From Hyperoplus lanceolatus (taxonomy: Eukaryota; Chordata; Actinopteri; Uranoscopiformes; Ammodytidae): 64,000 nucleotides of DNA. The stretch covers positions 8,055,001 to 8,119,000 of the forward strand of contig CM049402.1 of the NCBI GenBank assembly GCA_026929865.2, written 5' to 3'. The notes under the pieces were generated by a model that was not told the origin of the DNA, searched no databases, and saw only the letters and a program-made list of their open reading frames with translations. The position numbers were made by a program, and so were the translations under genes. Positions 1 to 12,704 of this stretch are shown here, piece after piece; within the stretch, counting starts at the first letter, position 1; each line of letters begins with the position of its first letter.

Positions 1-309
1 TTGATGGATATGTAAGAGCTGAGACAAAGTTAACCACACTGATATTACATGAGTGCTTTCAGAGATGGACTAATACTTTGTGCCAACCACATGTTCCCTA
101 TTCACAGCTATATTTCACTTGTCAGTCATTTTCTTTCGTGCTCAAAAGTGGATGTCAAGATGAAACGCTCCGAATTCTTAACGACTTCATTAGCGGGCCC
201 CCACTCTGTGATTAATTGGAGTGCTGTGTCACCCAGTGTGACAGAGACGCTCATTACCAGACAGTGTTGTGACAGGAGGCGAGCCCCATGTTGATGAGTC
301 TGGAGACGA

Positions 310-1282
<973 letters not shown>

Positions 1283-1290
1283 CCTTAGAG

Positions 1291-2338
1291 CAGTGCTTCT
1301 CAAATGGTGGGGTCTCAGGGGGGGCGCGAGCGGCAGGGGGGACTTATTGTTTTTTTTTTTTTTTTTTTTTCATATATTTTTTTTTTCTTAAATAAACATT
1401 ATACGAAGGGTCAGAAGTGTAACAGAATTTAGATCTTACAAAGAAAGGGAGTATCCACTCATTGGACAGAAGGCTGTCAACATCTTACTACCCTTTGCCA
1501 CATCCTATCTGTGTGAGATGGGCTTTTCCACTGTTGCTGCACTCAAGACAAAGTACAGGTCCCAGCTTAACATTGAGCAAGAGTTAAGAGTAGCAGTATC
1601 AAGTTTGAAGCCCAGATTTGGAATGATGTGCACTGCAAAGAGGGCTCACTGCAGCCACTAGAATACAGAGCAAATTGTATTTTTGTGTATTATAAGCAGA
1701 ATGTGATCATATAAAACAGACAAATAGGGAAATAAGTTCAAAATAATTGTGAAGGTGAATTTAGTTATATTAAAAAGCTCAAACTGATGTAGCTGCCAGT
1801 TTCAAATAGTTCAGGGTTCAAGGCTTTTTTAATGTCTTGTGTTATGTTCAGGGAAAGTATGCAAATTGTACATTAAATATTGTTGCAAATGTTGCACACA
1901 AAGAGTAATGTTTATTTTTAAGTCATATATATTTTTGAAAGGGAATAAGCTGATGAAGCTGACTGACAAGTGACCAATGTTTACTGTTTAAAAATGTTAT
2001 TAATTAAATGAAAACCCCAGTGAAACATTTGCTCTTGTTTCTGTGTTTTGAGATTCACACAGACTGAACGGTCTTGTTTAAATGTTACAAATTGAGTTAA
2101 TAAACTTGGAAATTGTTTTAAGATGTTGCAGATGTCAGCAAATTTTATTAATCTATTTCAATAATAAGGTGATTGTATGCAGAATGCTGGTTCTAGCAAC
2201 TCAAACTCATATATAACTCTTATACAGATAAATAAATAAATATTAGCAGGTTCTCAATAGTATTTCAATTTAGGGGGGTCGCGAAAAAATTTCAGTCTCC
2301 TAGGGGGGGGCATGACAGAAAATAATTGAGAAGCACTG
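1291..2338 (+). mobile_element. hAT-superfamily DNA transposon, internally deleted
   Basis: The ends are a 13-bp perfect terminal inverted repeat, CAGTGCTTCTCAA at 1291-1303 and its complement at 2326-2338. They are flanked by an exact 8-bp target-site duplication, CCTTAGAG, at 1283-1290 and 2339-2346. An 8-bp duplication with CA-initiated inverted repeats is the hAT signature. The 1048-bp interior keeps only the C-terminal end of a transposase (1392-1661) and is otherwise AT-rich, so this is a non-autonomous deletion derivative. G-rich runs sit just inside both ends (around 1316-1340 and 2273-2310). An intact duplication suggests a fairly recent insertion, or at least an undisturbed one. Confidence 0.92.
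1392..1661 (+). pseudogene. hAT transposase, C-terminal dimerisation region (remnant)
   Basis: The frame reads through about 89 codons to TAG at 1659-1661. It contains LLPFATSYLCEMGFSTVAAL followed by KTKYRSQLNIEQELRVAVSS, which matches the C-terminal hAT dimerisation block seen in ZBED/SCAND3-type proteins (known family pattern: PFATTYLCE.GFS...KTKYRS.L). The BED finger and the DDE catalytic core are absent, and no start codon fits. It lies inside the hAT element at 1291-2338 and reads towards that element's right end, as expected for the 3' end of its transposase gene. It cannot encode an active transposase. Whether it is transcribed is unknown. Confidence 0.88.
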
Positions 2339-2346
2339 CCTTAGAG

Positions 2347-2724
2347 TAAGAGAACAAAGGAATAGAGCGAGGCTACTTATTAAGAGGTGTACAGTGTGTA
2401 AAAAAAAGTGTATTTTCTGGTATATCATCTAGTGCTGAAAGTTCTAGATTGCAACGTTTCCTGTCTACCCCGACTCGTTTGGAGAATTTACAGAAGTTAA
2501 GATGGCTTTAAAGACAAGAAGGTATAGATTGCATCATCCAACATTGCCTCAAATCTTTCCATAATATCAAGTGATGAGCTGAAGGTGTATTTAGTTATTT
2601 ATTCTATATTACTTATTTTTCGTCTCCCATTGTTCGCGCATTTCCGGTGTATGTAACAGCGCATAAAGCCGGCGGTGCAACGTGGCGGTGCACCCAGCTC
2701 CTATATAGATATAAAGCTCTCCTT
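2347..2724. other. No recognised feature
   Basis: Short AT-rich spacer between two transposons. I see no gene, RNA or repeat signature. Confidence 0.5.
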
Positions 2725-3652
2725 TTAAAGCCACTACGAGTAAGTCGGCACGTTGGCGACACCTTTGAACAAAAGCGGTAGTATTTTAACGACGCCAGCT
2801 GTCGTGAAGCTGTTTTCTAGCTCGTGCAGGGAATGCAAGATTCAAATAATCAGGAAGCAATATGGTGCGTGTCCGTGTGTTGAAAGTGTGGAGGGCACCG
2901 GACTCTTTTCGGCTCTGTGAGTCTATGGGTGACACAGCATCAACTAATGGCAGTAAGTGCTAAACACACCTGATTGCAATGAGTTGATGCATTGTCACCT
3001 CTCACGGAGCTGAACGAGTCCGTGTCCTCACACCAAGCGAATGAACGAGAGATGGCAGTTAGTTAGTATGGATCACGATGAGGTAATGTGTTTATGTTGT
3101 AAATAATGACTATTTCAGATGAATAATGGTCATCTGATGATGCTGGTGAGGCAAAGTAAACTTTGTTTTAGTAGGCTACCGCTCATTCATTTAGGAGTAA
3201 ACACTGCAGTCTAGGTTCGCTGCGTGAAATTGTGTATACGTTGCTTGGCAACGCCCTCCCGCCCCTATCACTCTCCCTTTTAGCTTTTCTTCATTGCATT
3301 TTCTTTTTTTTCTTTGATGGTTCAGCCCCGTTATCAGTCATTATGAACAAACAACTGTCTCAAACAAGGCTCCCGCTCCCCTTCCCTCACCTGGAGCCAT
3401 AGGCTTCTCAAATCGCGTTCCTGCGCCGCACTGAAATCTGCGACCAATACGGATATGTGACCATAGAGCATGCACGCGTGAACCGAAAATCGGACTGGAT
3501 GTACGACCAGATCAAATGCAGCAATAAAAACTATATAAAAAAGTCTTTCTTTGCACTGATGGTCTCGTTTGCTGTTAAAGGTAATTTATGATTATGAGAG
3601 GAAACATGAGGCTGTTTAAAAGATATTTAAATGTTACTCGTTGCTGCTTTAA
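2725..3652 (+). mobile_element. TTAAAG-type TIR element, family A, copy 1
   Basis: The left end TTAAAGCCACTACGAGTAA pairs with the right end, which read in complement is TTAAAGCAGCAACGAGTAA (3 mismatches in 19). The TTAA at both outer edges fits a TTAA target duplication, as used by Kolobok/T2-like and piggyBac elements. A second, shorter copy lies inverted at 29471-30143; the two share blocks along their length. I see no transposase frame, so it is non-autonomous. The superfamily is inferred from TTAA only. Confidence 0.82.
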
Positions 3653-4176
3653 GGTAATAAAAGAAACAACTATTTTTATTTTCAAGCGATTGTACGCTTA
3701 AACGATACCAATGAATATTATATTCCATTTTTATCAAGTCTGTTCTGAAAAAGCCAAATCCCCTTTACTCACTGCGCCTTTAACCCTCTGTTTGTAACTG
3801 TGACTTTGCCTTAAAATGCAGCTTTCTTGTGTATTCAAATACATCTATCATTGATTGAAACCTTTGGAAGGGATTAAATACAGCCTCGGAGCAGTTCTTA
3901 ACCTCAAACGGTTCAATGACTTTGTGCTGTCCTGATAAATATCTGTTGGCATGTCTGCTAAATCCCACATTTTCCCTAAACAGTCTTAAACATTTGGAAA
4001 GGAATGAGATGCAGACATATGGTAAGAGAACAGAACATTCCGTCTCATCTGCATTTGCATATAATTAGGTGACTGCCAAGTGTTTCCGATTATGTAACAG
4101 TGGCTTATGTGTACCTCTAGAGTTAATAAGTACTTGACCTGCCAGTCTGAGCTATTCTTTTCACCCAGTATGCATT
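3653..4176. other. No recognised feature
   Basis: AT-rich spacer between a TIR element and a CA array. No gene signal seen. Confidence 0.5.
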
Positions 4177-4202
4177 CACACACACATACACACACACACA
4201 CA

Positions 4203-4236
<34 letters not shown>
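4177..4236. repeat. (CA)n microsatellite, interrupted
   Basis: CA array with single interruptions (CATA, CAGA). Confidence 0.95.
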
Positions 4237-4237
<1 letters not shown>

Positions 4238-4290
4238 CAGCCATGCAGGCAGCAGATCACACAGAGGAGAATTTTCCAGCAAAAGCATAA

Positions 4291-5307
4291 AGCCGGGAAC
4301 ACACCGCATTGGCCGCCTGCGGCGGTTGGCCGCGTGAACGCAGGAGGCTCGCCGCTTGGTCATATTGGGCAATATTAACCGCAGCCGCCGCCATCGAAGG
4401 CGGCGGTTGGCCGTGTGACCGCAAGAGGCTCGCCGCTTGATCATATTGGGCCATATATTCCTGACGCCGACGCCGAGATCAGACCCGTCACACTTACGGT
4501 GCAACAACAACAACAACATGGTCCAGCTGTGTCAAAAAATACAGATGTAGGTACACTGTGTACACCGGCAGTCATGTCACAAATATCATCAAAACAGCAT
4601 GAAGACGCACCCCGATCGAAAATACACACATATTAATAGTAATTCAGCAACATACTAAACACAATAACAACTGTAGTGTGTGCTCAGCTGCAAAAATAAA
4701 GGTAGACATCAGCCTACCTGAAAGTGAAAGTGTGCCGGCTGACGGAGGACAGTACCGGTGCTTCGCTGTATTATATTGGAATTCCACACCACTGCCGTCA
4801 ACTTTGGGTTCATATTATCCTCAGGAACAGCACACAGCAGGGTGAGTTTCACTATGCTAACCGGCAGTACCTTGGCTAAAGTACAACCAACAGCTAAACA
4901 GATGCAAAATACACATATTTGCAGAATGTATTGGAAGCCCAATGTCCTCACTCCACACGCCCACCTCGTCTTGCAGACCACCGGGTCTGCAATCTCAACG
5001 CTGATTGGCTGTGGAGGCGCGGTGCCCGGCGGCGCCGCAGAAAAAGATGAAAATGTTCATCTTTTTCTGCGGCGCCGTGTTCGCCGCACAAGCCTTCGAT
5101 TCACGCTCCTTCGATGGCGCAATTTCTACACGCCGCAAATGGCCGCGCTCCCGATCCACGCGCCTCTCATGAGGCGCGGCCACGCGCCGCGCAAGCACCC
5201 GCCGCCGGCCGCTGGACGCCGATTATTGGGTGGACGCGCGGCCACGCGCTAGTACATTGACTTTGTATGTAATCTCGCCGCGCGGCCAGTGCGGTGTGTT
5301 CCCAGCT
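4291..5307. mobile_element. GC-rich TIR element, 3-bp TAA target duplication
   Basis: The left end is AGCCGGGAACACACCGCA, and the right end in complement is AGCTGGGAACACACCGCA (1 mismatch in 18). TAA flanks both sides (4288-4290 and 5308-5310). A 3-bp TAA/TTA duplication is what PIF/Harbinger elements leave, so that superfamily is favoured but not proven. The interior is GC-rich near both ends. It contains a diverged direct duplication (about 4316-4370 and 4400-4452, both ending in ...CATATTGGGC) and a perfect hairpin at 5030-5077. I see no convincing transposase frame, although the strand-overlapping 164-codon frame at 4758-5252 falls inside it. Confidence 0.8.
5030..5077. repeat. Perfect 22-bp inverted repeat (hairpin) with 4-nt loop
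   Basis: The arms 5030-5051 and 5056-5077 are perfect reverse complements with loop AATG. The arm core is GGCGCCGCAGAAAAAGATGA. It lies near the right part of the GC-rich TIR element at 4291-5307. Confidence 0.95.
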
Positions 5308-5328
5308 TAAACTATGCAACTATGCAAA

Positions 5329-6031
<703 letters not shown>

Positions 6032-6044
6032 AGAACTAATTCCT

Positions 6045-6112
6045 CCATCCATCCATCTTCTACCGCTTGTCCCGTTAGGGGTCGCGGGGGGGCTGGAGCC
6101 AATCCCAGCTGC
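6045..6112 (-). mobile_element. 5'-truncated LINE 3' end (68 bp) with 13-bp target duplication
   Basis: Exact 13-bp direct repeats AGAACTAATTCCT flank it at 6032-6044 and 6113-6125. Read on the minus strand it is a short GC-rich segment ending in a (GGAT)n tail. This matches a very common teleost LINE 3' terminus (pattern: ...GGGACAAGCGGTAGAAGATGGATGG). Variable-length duplications plus a 3' tail indicate target-primed reverse transcription with extreme 5' truncation. The family is probably RTE/Rex-like; that name is from memory of the terminus, not from a coding region. Confidence 0.85.
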
Positions 6113-6160
6113 AGAACTAATTCCTATTGGCCTCAAATTGTCAATAGACGCATGTGGACA

Positions 6161-6540
6161 TTAAAGCTACACTTTGTAACTTTTCCATATAAATGAATGT
6201 TGATTACATTCAAGCCATCGCCAAACGAGTTGACACCAAGTTGATTAAGCCCATCAGCTCCACAAAACACTGTCTGTATTTTTCAGTATGGCAGTTTAAA
6301 AAACTGGTGTCACCCCCTGACACTGATGTAAGAGAAATCCCAAGAAGAGCCTTAGAAATGTTTCAGTTGTTGATTCTGCTGCTTAGAAAAAAACCTGGAC
6401 ATATAGCAGAAGGAATAGAATCCATGTGCGATCACCAAAGGCTTACCTCATGTCATGTACGTAGGTGCACCGACACAGAGTTGTTGTAAACACTAAGAAT
6501 TACTCATGGGGGCGACATAAGTTACGCACTGTAGCTTTAA
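6161..6540. mobile_element. TTAAAGCTACA-type MITE, copy 1
   Basis: The left end TTAAAGCTACACTTTGTAAC pairs with the right end, in complement TTAAAGCTACAGTGCGTAAC (3 mismatches in 20). TTAA lies at both outer edges. Blocks of its interior (for example ACCTGGACATA and GGCTTACCTCATGT) recur in the copy at 57419-58353. It has no coding capacity of its own; an 98-codon frame inside is not conserved in the other copy. Confidence 0.88.
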
Positions 6541-6635
6541 CATGTACACATTAGCTCAAAGTAATGTTGTTGTTTTTAAGTGAAGCCTCACAGGGCTGCT
6601 ATCGTGGGTGAATACTCATTACATTACATTTAACA

Positions 6636-7191
6636 TTAAAGATCTCCTATTATACTACTTTTCTGGTCTTAATTTCTCAGTTATGACTCCTATGGAGCAA
6701 CCTGACACGAATCACAGCACAAAAAACCATGTAGATTTTCGTGAAACTCTTCCTCTCATCTGGGCGCGCTCAACAGTCTCTGTCCACACTCGGCTTTGTG
6801 CTTCTCCGCCCCCTACCCCCCTCCTGCAAACCCCACTCCATTGTGATTGGTTACCTTCCTTCCGGAAGACTTTCAGCAGCGCAAGGGCAGATTTGAGCAG
6901 GAAGGTGGGGGCATGGCCGGAGCGCCCCGGAGCACGTTGCAGCATTACCATACATGGAAAAATCCGGATTTCTGACGTTACGGATGCAGGAAATTTGAAC
7001 AAGTGAATTCTCGACCGGTTGCCCTAGTGTTTAGCGCTCTGCATAGCCACCCCAGACGGTCAGCAGGGAATACGTCTAAATGCATGTAAGTCATTATTTG
7101 ATATTTTAGTAGTGGTTAAATATGACTATAAATCATTATAACAACGTTTATAAGTCATAAAAGTCGAACAAGTATAATAGGTCCACTTTAA
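6636..7191. mobile_element. TTAAAG...CCTATTATAC MITE
   Basis: The left end (6636 onward) and the complement of the right end (to 7191) both read TTAAAG, then four variable bases, then CCTATTATAC. TTAA borders both sides. It lies 95 bp from another TTAAAG-type MITE but differs from it internally. No transposase is visible. Confidence 0.8.
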
Positions 7192-7284
7192 TGAATGACG
7201 CTTTAATTTTTAAGACTTTTGATCAAGTACAGAGTTGAAAGGGGGAGAGATAGTGGAAAAATATGCAGTAAGCTTCCCGCTACG

Positions 7285-7400
7285 ACAAGCCCTTAATGGT
7301 AAGGACGTCACCCGGTGAGCCACTTGCGTCCGGCGTGCCCCTCATTTAGCTGACCCTTTTATCCAAATCGACTTTCAATAAGTGCAGCTAACCCTGGAGG
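7285..7400. repeat. Common teleost interspersed repeat fragment
   Basis: CATTTAGCTGACCCTTTTAT followed by CCAAATCGACTTTCAATAAG closely resembles a very abundant teleost repeat (pattern: TTTAGCTGACGCTTTTATCC then AAAGCGACTTACAATAAG). The preceding 50 bp, read on the minus strand, has a CAAGTGGCTCACCGGG motif that could be a degenerate Pol III A box, so a SINE is possible. Class uncertain. Confidence 0.5.
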
Positions 7401-8040
7401 TACAATCCCAAACAGCAAGGACCATGTAAGTACTGTAAGTATGTTAGCTTCACATAGGCAGATCTACAAAGTGCCACATGTAAGTCCGATTCTCACGTTG
7501 TTTCTTTGTTTTGTTTGTACAATCATCTTCTTAGTCAAGGTGCAGAACTCATGTTGTTATGAGATAATCACACTTGTTAGCTGCTTGGGCTAGCTCCATA
7601 CAAAACATTCAAATAATGCTCAGGAACGACAGTCAACGTAGGAATATAGTATAATTAATTCTGCAGCAGAGATAAAATGACACCGGGAACGTGAATGATC
7701 CTGTCTTGATTCTGTATTCTGACAGGTCCAGAGGGAGTTTACACCTCGCACACATGTTGTAAATATCAGCTCAGCATGTGTTCCTACTCTCAGCTGAAAT
7801 GAGAGACACACACAGGGGGCTTTTTCATTTCAATTTACCCCGATGCTCACTCACATTCATGTGTTGAACACGGAGGCGACAAAATACATGGCAGTGACTC
7901 AGCATAGAGGAGGTCCTAACAAGCATAAGTGGTCACCTCTCTGAGAAAATAAGTGGGCCCATTAAAAGTGCTATGGGGAATAACACTATGGCTTTTAAGC
8001 TTGTGAAAATTGTCTTGCATATGCTAATTATGCAGCTAAC
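7401..8040. other. No recognised feature
   Basis: AT-rich intergenic or intronic sequence without motifs that I recognise. Confidence 0.5.
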
Positions 8041-8120
8041 TCGACACCATTGTAAATGAGGGTCACCCCTCAATTGGTCTCTCGAGGATAAATAAAAGTT
8101 AAATGAAAAAAAAATGAAAT
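8041..8120 (+). mobile_element. Solo LINE 3' tail, same family as 11108-12690 and 41540-43957
   Basis: The segment containing GGGTCACCCCTCAATTG, then TCTCGAGG and AATAAA, then an AAATGAAA-type tail, matches the last roughly 80 bp of the LINE copy ending at 43957 and the complement of the copy starting at 11108. No coding sequence is left, so this is an extreme 5' truncation. It inserted on the plus strand. Confidence 0.88.
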
Positions 8121-8408
8121 AATTAAGGGGAAGAATAGAATTTTATATCAATTGTATGTACAGTACATTCCCACACAACTGCTTATGACTGCAGTCAATG
8201 TGATTATGGGTATTGACTGCAGCCGTGTACTCTGCAGCATTATTAAACTCCCTCACACACACACATACTGTTGTGGTCTTATAGCCACTGGATGATGCAC
8301 CTAGCTATAACAAAGGACCCACCACTATGCATCAGCTCTCTGCTCATTGGCATGGAGTCAAAGGAGAATTGCAGATGTGAGCAAAAGCTGCAGAGGCCAC
8401 ACGCACAC

Positions 8409-8423
8409 AGACACACAGACACA

Positions 8424-8502
<79 letters not shown>
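8409..8502. repeat. (CA)n microsatellite
   Basis: Imperfect at the left (CAGACACAGA), then pure CA to 8502. Confidence 0.97.
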
Positions 8503-8504
<2 letters not shown>

Positions 8505-8540
8505 TTCTATCTTCGTGAGGACACTAGTTGACATTATGCA

Positions 8541-10654
<2,114 letters not shown>

Positions 10655-10910
10655 CCTTGAAAGAGCCCTGAGGAGTTTTCTCTTGTAAGCAAAGAAAGTT
10701 TGAACTCACCTCAAGGCACTGTGTGTATTTTGTAACGGTCTAACAAATATGTTAATTTCACTTCCATCCCTATAAAACAACCTTGACTACCTTGAAGGGG
10801 CCTTGAGGAGTTTTTATCGTAAATAAAGAAAGTTTCGGCTCACTGCAATACTTTGTGAATATGCTAACGGCCTAAAAAATATTATTATATTATATATTTC
10901 CATCCCTATT

Positions 10911-10915
<5 letters not shown>
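10655..10915. repeat. Diverged tandem duplication, about 130 bp x 2
   Basis: 10655-10780 and 10790-10915 align across their length: both begin CCTTGAA(A/G)G(A/G)GCC and contain GAGGAGTTTT, AAAGAAAGTTT, TAACGG and TTTCCATCCCTAT or TTCCATCCCTAT in the same order. Substitutions are spread throughout, so the duplication is old. Confidence 0.85.
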
Positions 10916-10979
<64 letters not shown>

Positions 10980-10994
10980 ATATATGTATATATG
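10914..10994. repeat. (TA)n microsatellite
   Basis: Pure TA passing into TATG/TATATG variants on the right, directly adjoining the tandem duplication. Confidence 0.95.
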
Positions 10995-11107
10995 TGTTAA
11001 CATCCATATTGACTTGCTTCCATACACATGTTGGCCCACTGCGGTATTTTCGGCACATTATATTGAAAATCCACAACCATCTTGTGAGAACACCAACATG
11101 GCGATTT

Positions 11108-12690
11108 CATTTCATTTTCATTTTCCTTTATTTATTCTCGAAAGATCAATTGAGGGTTATCCTCTTTTACAATGACGTCGAGTCAATTACAGATACACAA
11201 TATACAATGAGAATACACAACAAGCTTACAAAGAGACAACAACAATTAACACATTCAGATCAATTAAATAAAGCATAACAATAGCCTAATTAAAACAGTT
11301 ACAAGTGGAGTGGGGCTGATTCAAAATAATAACTTTAAATTGGACAACAGTTATGAGTGTATTTATTTTAATTTGATGTTGTAGACTGTTCCAGGAGTCA
11401 GGGGCACTGTGGCTAAAAGCAGTTTTACCAAGGTCAGACCGGGCGTATGGAACATATAACATGAGCATTTCAGTTGAGCGGGTTTGATAAAGCCCCTCTG
11501 AAATATGCAGCATTGTTGTCAAATAGAGTGGTAGCTTTCCGGTCAGGGCTTTATATATACAAATATGCCAATGTGCATCACGTCTCTCTTTAAGAGAGGA
11601 CCACCCAACCTTTTCATATACAACACAATGGTGTGTGTCATAAGCATCTCCTGTATTGAACCTTAAAGCAGAGTGAAAAACAGAGTCTAGGAGTTTAAGA
11701 CATGAATGAGATGCATGCCGATAAACCACATCACCGTAATCAAGGACAGACATAAAAACTGCCTCAATAATCCTTTTCCTACTGAACAACGGGAAGGTGG
11801 CTTTGTTCCTATAAAAATATTCAATCTTTTGTCGCAGACGACAGACAAGATTTTTTATGTGAAATTTAAAAGATACTTTTTCATCTATCCAGATGCCGAG
11901 ATATTTATATTCAGTGACTCTTTCAATTTGAGATCCATTATTTGTATGAATATTAAGATCATTAAAATGTATAGTTCTCGCTCTGGAGAAACACATATAT
12001 TTTGTTTTGTCTGTATTAAGAACAAGCCTGAGGTCCACTAGACAGTTCTGCAGGGTGTTAAAAGAGCTCTGAAGGTTCTGAACAGATTGATGGACCGAAT
12101 CAGAAATGCAATACAGTACAGTGTCGTCAGCATACAAATGGGCGTGACAGTTTTGTAGCGATGAAACAATGTTATTGATGTAAATTGTGAATAGGACTGG
12201 ACCTAAAATTGAGCCTTGCGGAACACCATTCGTAACTGTTAAAAACTCAGTTTGGTGGCTTCCCAGTTTTACTGACTGCTGTCTGTCAGAGAGATAGTCC
12301 CTAAACCAGCTACATGTAGAATAATCAAAACCAATATCATGCAGCCTTTGTAAAAGCAAATGGTGATCTAAAGTATCAAAGGCTTTTGACAGATCAACAA
12401 AAAGTGCTGCACAGTGCTTTTTTTTGTCGATAGCTGTAACAATGTTGTCTAGGACCAAAGTGACAGCAGATACAGTACTGTGACCTGCCCTAAAACCAGA
12501 TTGAAATGGGCTCAAAATGGAAGCACTGGATAAAAAGGTTTTCAACTGATTATTAATAACTGATTCTAGGATTTTTGCCAGGCATGGGAGTTTTGAAATT
12601 GGCCTGTAATTATTGAGATCACATTTGTCACCCCCTTTATGCAACAGGATGACATGAGCTTTTTTCCAAACTTTAGGATTTACTTTTAAA
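11108..12690 (-). mobile_element. 5'-truncated LINE (jockey/L2-like), copy 1
   Basis: Read on the minus strand it has an open reverse-transcriptase ORF, then a short 3' UTR with the segment GGGTTATCCTCTTTTACAAT in complement and an AAATGAAA-type A-rich tail ending near 11108. The 5' boundary lies at the A/T run near 12688-12704; the endonuclease domain and the N-terminal part of the RT are missing. A sister copy is at 41540-43957 and a solo tail at 8041-8120. I could not find a convincing target duplication. Confidence 0.9.
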
Positions 12691-12704
12691 AAAAAAAAAA
12701 ACAT
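11286..12704 (-). CDS. Reverse transcriptase (LINE ORF2, N-terminally truncated)
   Basis: This 472-codon frame is unbroken. Recognisable RT blocks, with residues counted from the first Met: NNYRPIS at 31-37, the QSGFRAGHST region at 68-77, motif A FVDLSKAFD at 102-110, motif B NGVPQGSILGP at 159-169, and the catalytic YADD at 191-194 with both aspartates present. KYLGIWIDEK and the WNSLQ-type C-terminal domain follow. This arrangement is that of jockey/L2/CR1-group non-LTR elements. The first eight residues are coded by the flanking A/T run and are not part of the protein. A full element would also have an apurinic-type endonuclease upstream, which is missing here, so the copy is dead on arrival although it lacks internal stops. 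Overlapping plus-strand frames are shadows. Confidence 0.93.
   Translation of the reverse strand: MFFFFLKVNPKVWKKAHVILLHKGGDKCDLNNYRPISKLPCLAKILESVINNQLKTFLSSASILSPFQSGFRAGHSTVSAVTLVLDNIVTAIDKKKHCAALFVDLSKAFDTLDHHLLLQRLHDIGFDYSTCSWFRDYLSDRQQSVKLGSHQTEFLTVTNGVPQGSILGPVLFTIYINNIVSSLQNCHAHLYADDTVLYCISDSVHQSVQNLQSSFNTLQNCLVDLRLVLNTDKTKYMCFSRARTIHFNDLNIHTNNGSQIERVTEYKYLGIWIDEKVSFKFHIKNLVCRLRQKIEYFYRNKATFPLFSRKRIIEAVFMSVLDYGDVVYRHASHSCLKLLDSVFHSALRFNTGDAYDTHHCVVYEKVGWSSLKERRDAHWHICIYKALTGKLPLYLTTMLHISEGLYQTRSTEMLMLYVPYARSDLGKTAFSHSAPDSWNSLQHQIKINTLITVVQFKVIILNQPHSTCNCFN

Noticed and set aside
10914-10994. TATA-rich promoter
   Set aside because: A TA microsatellite; no gene start lies downstream on either strand. 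The same holds for 37447-37501.
11706-12041. Plus-strand 111-codon frame
   Set aside because: Antisense shadow of the reverse-transcriptase ORF at 11286-12704. The frame at 42908-43297 on the minus strand is the same shadow in LINE copy 2.
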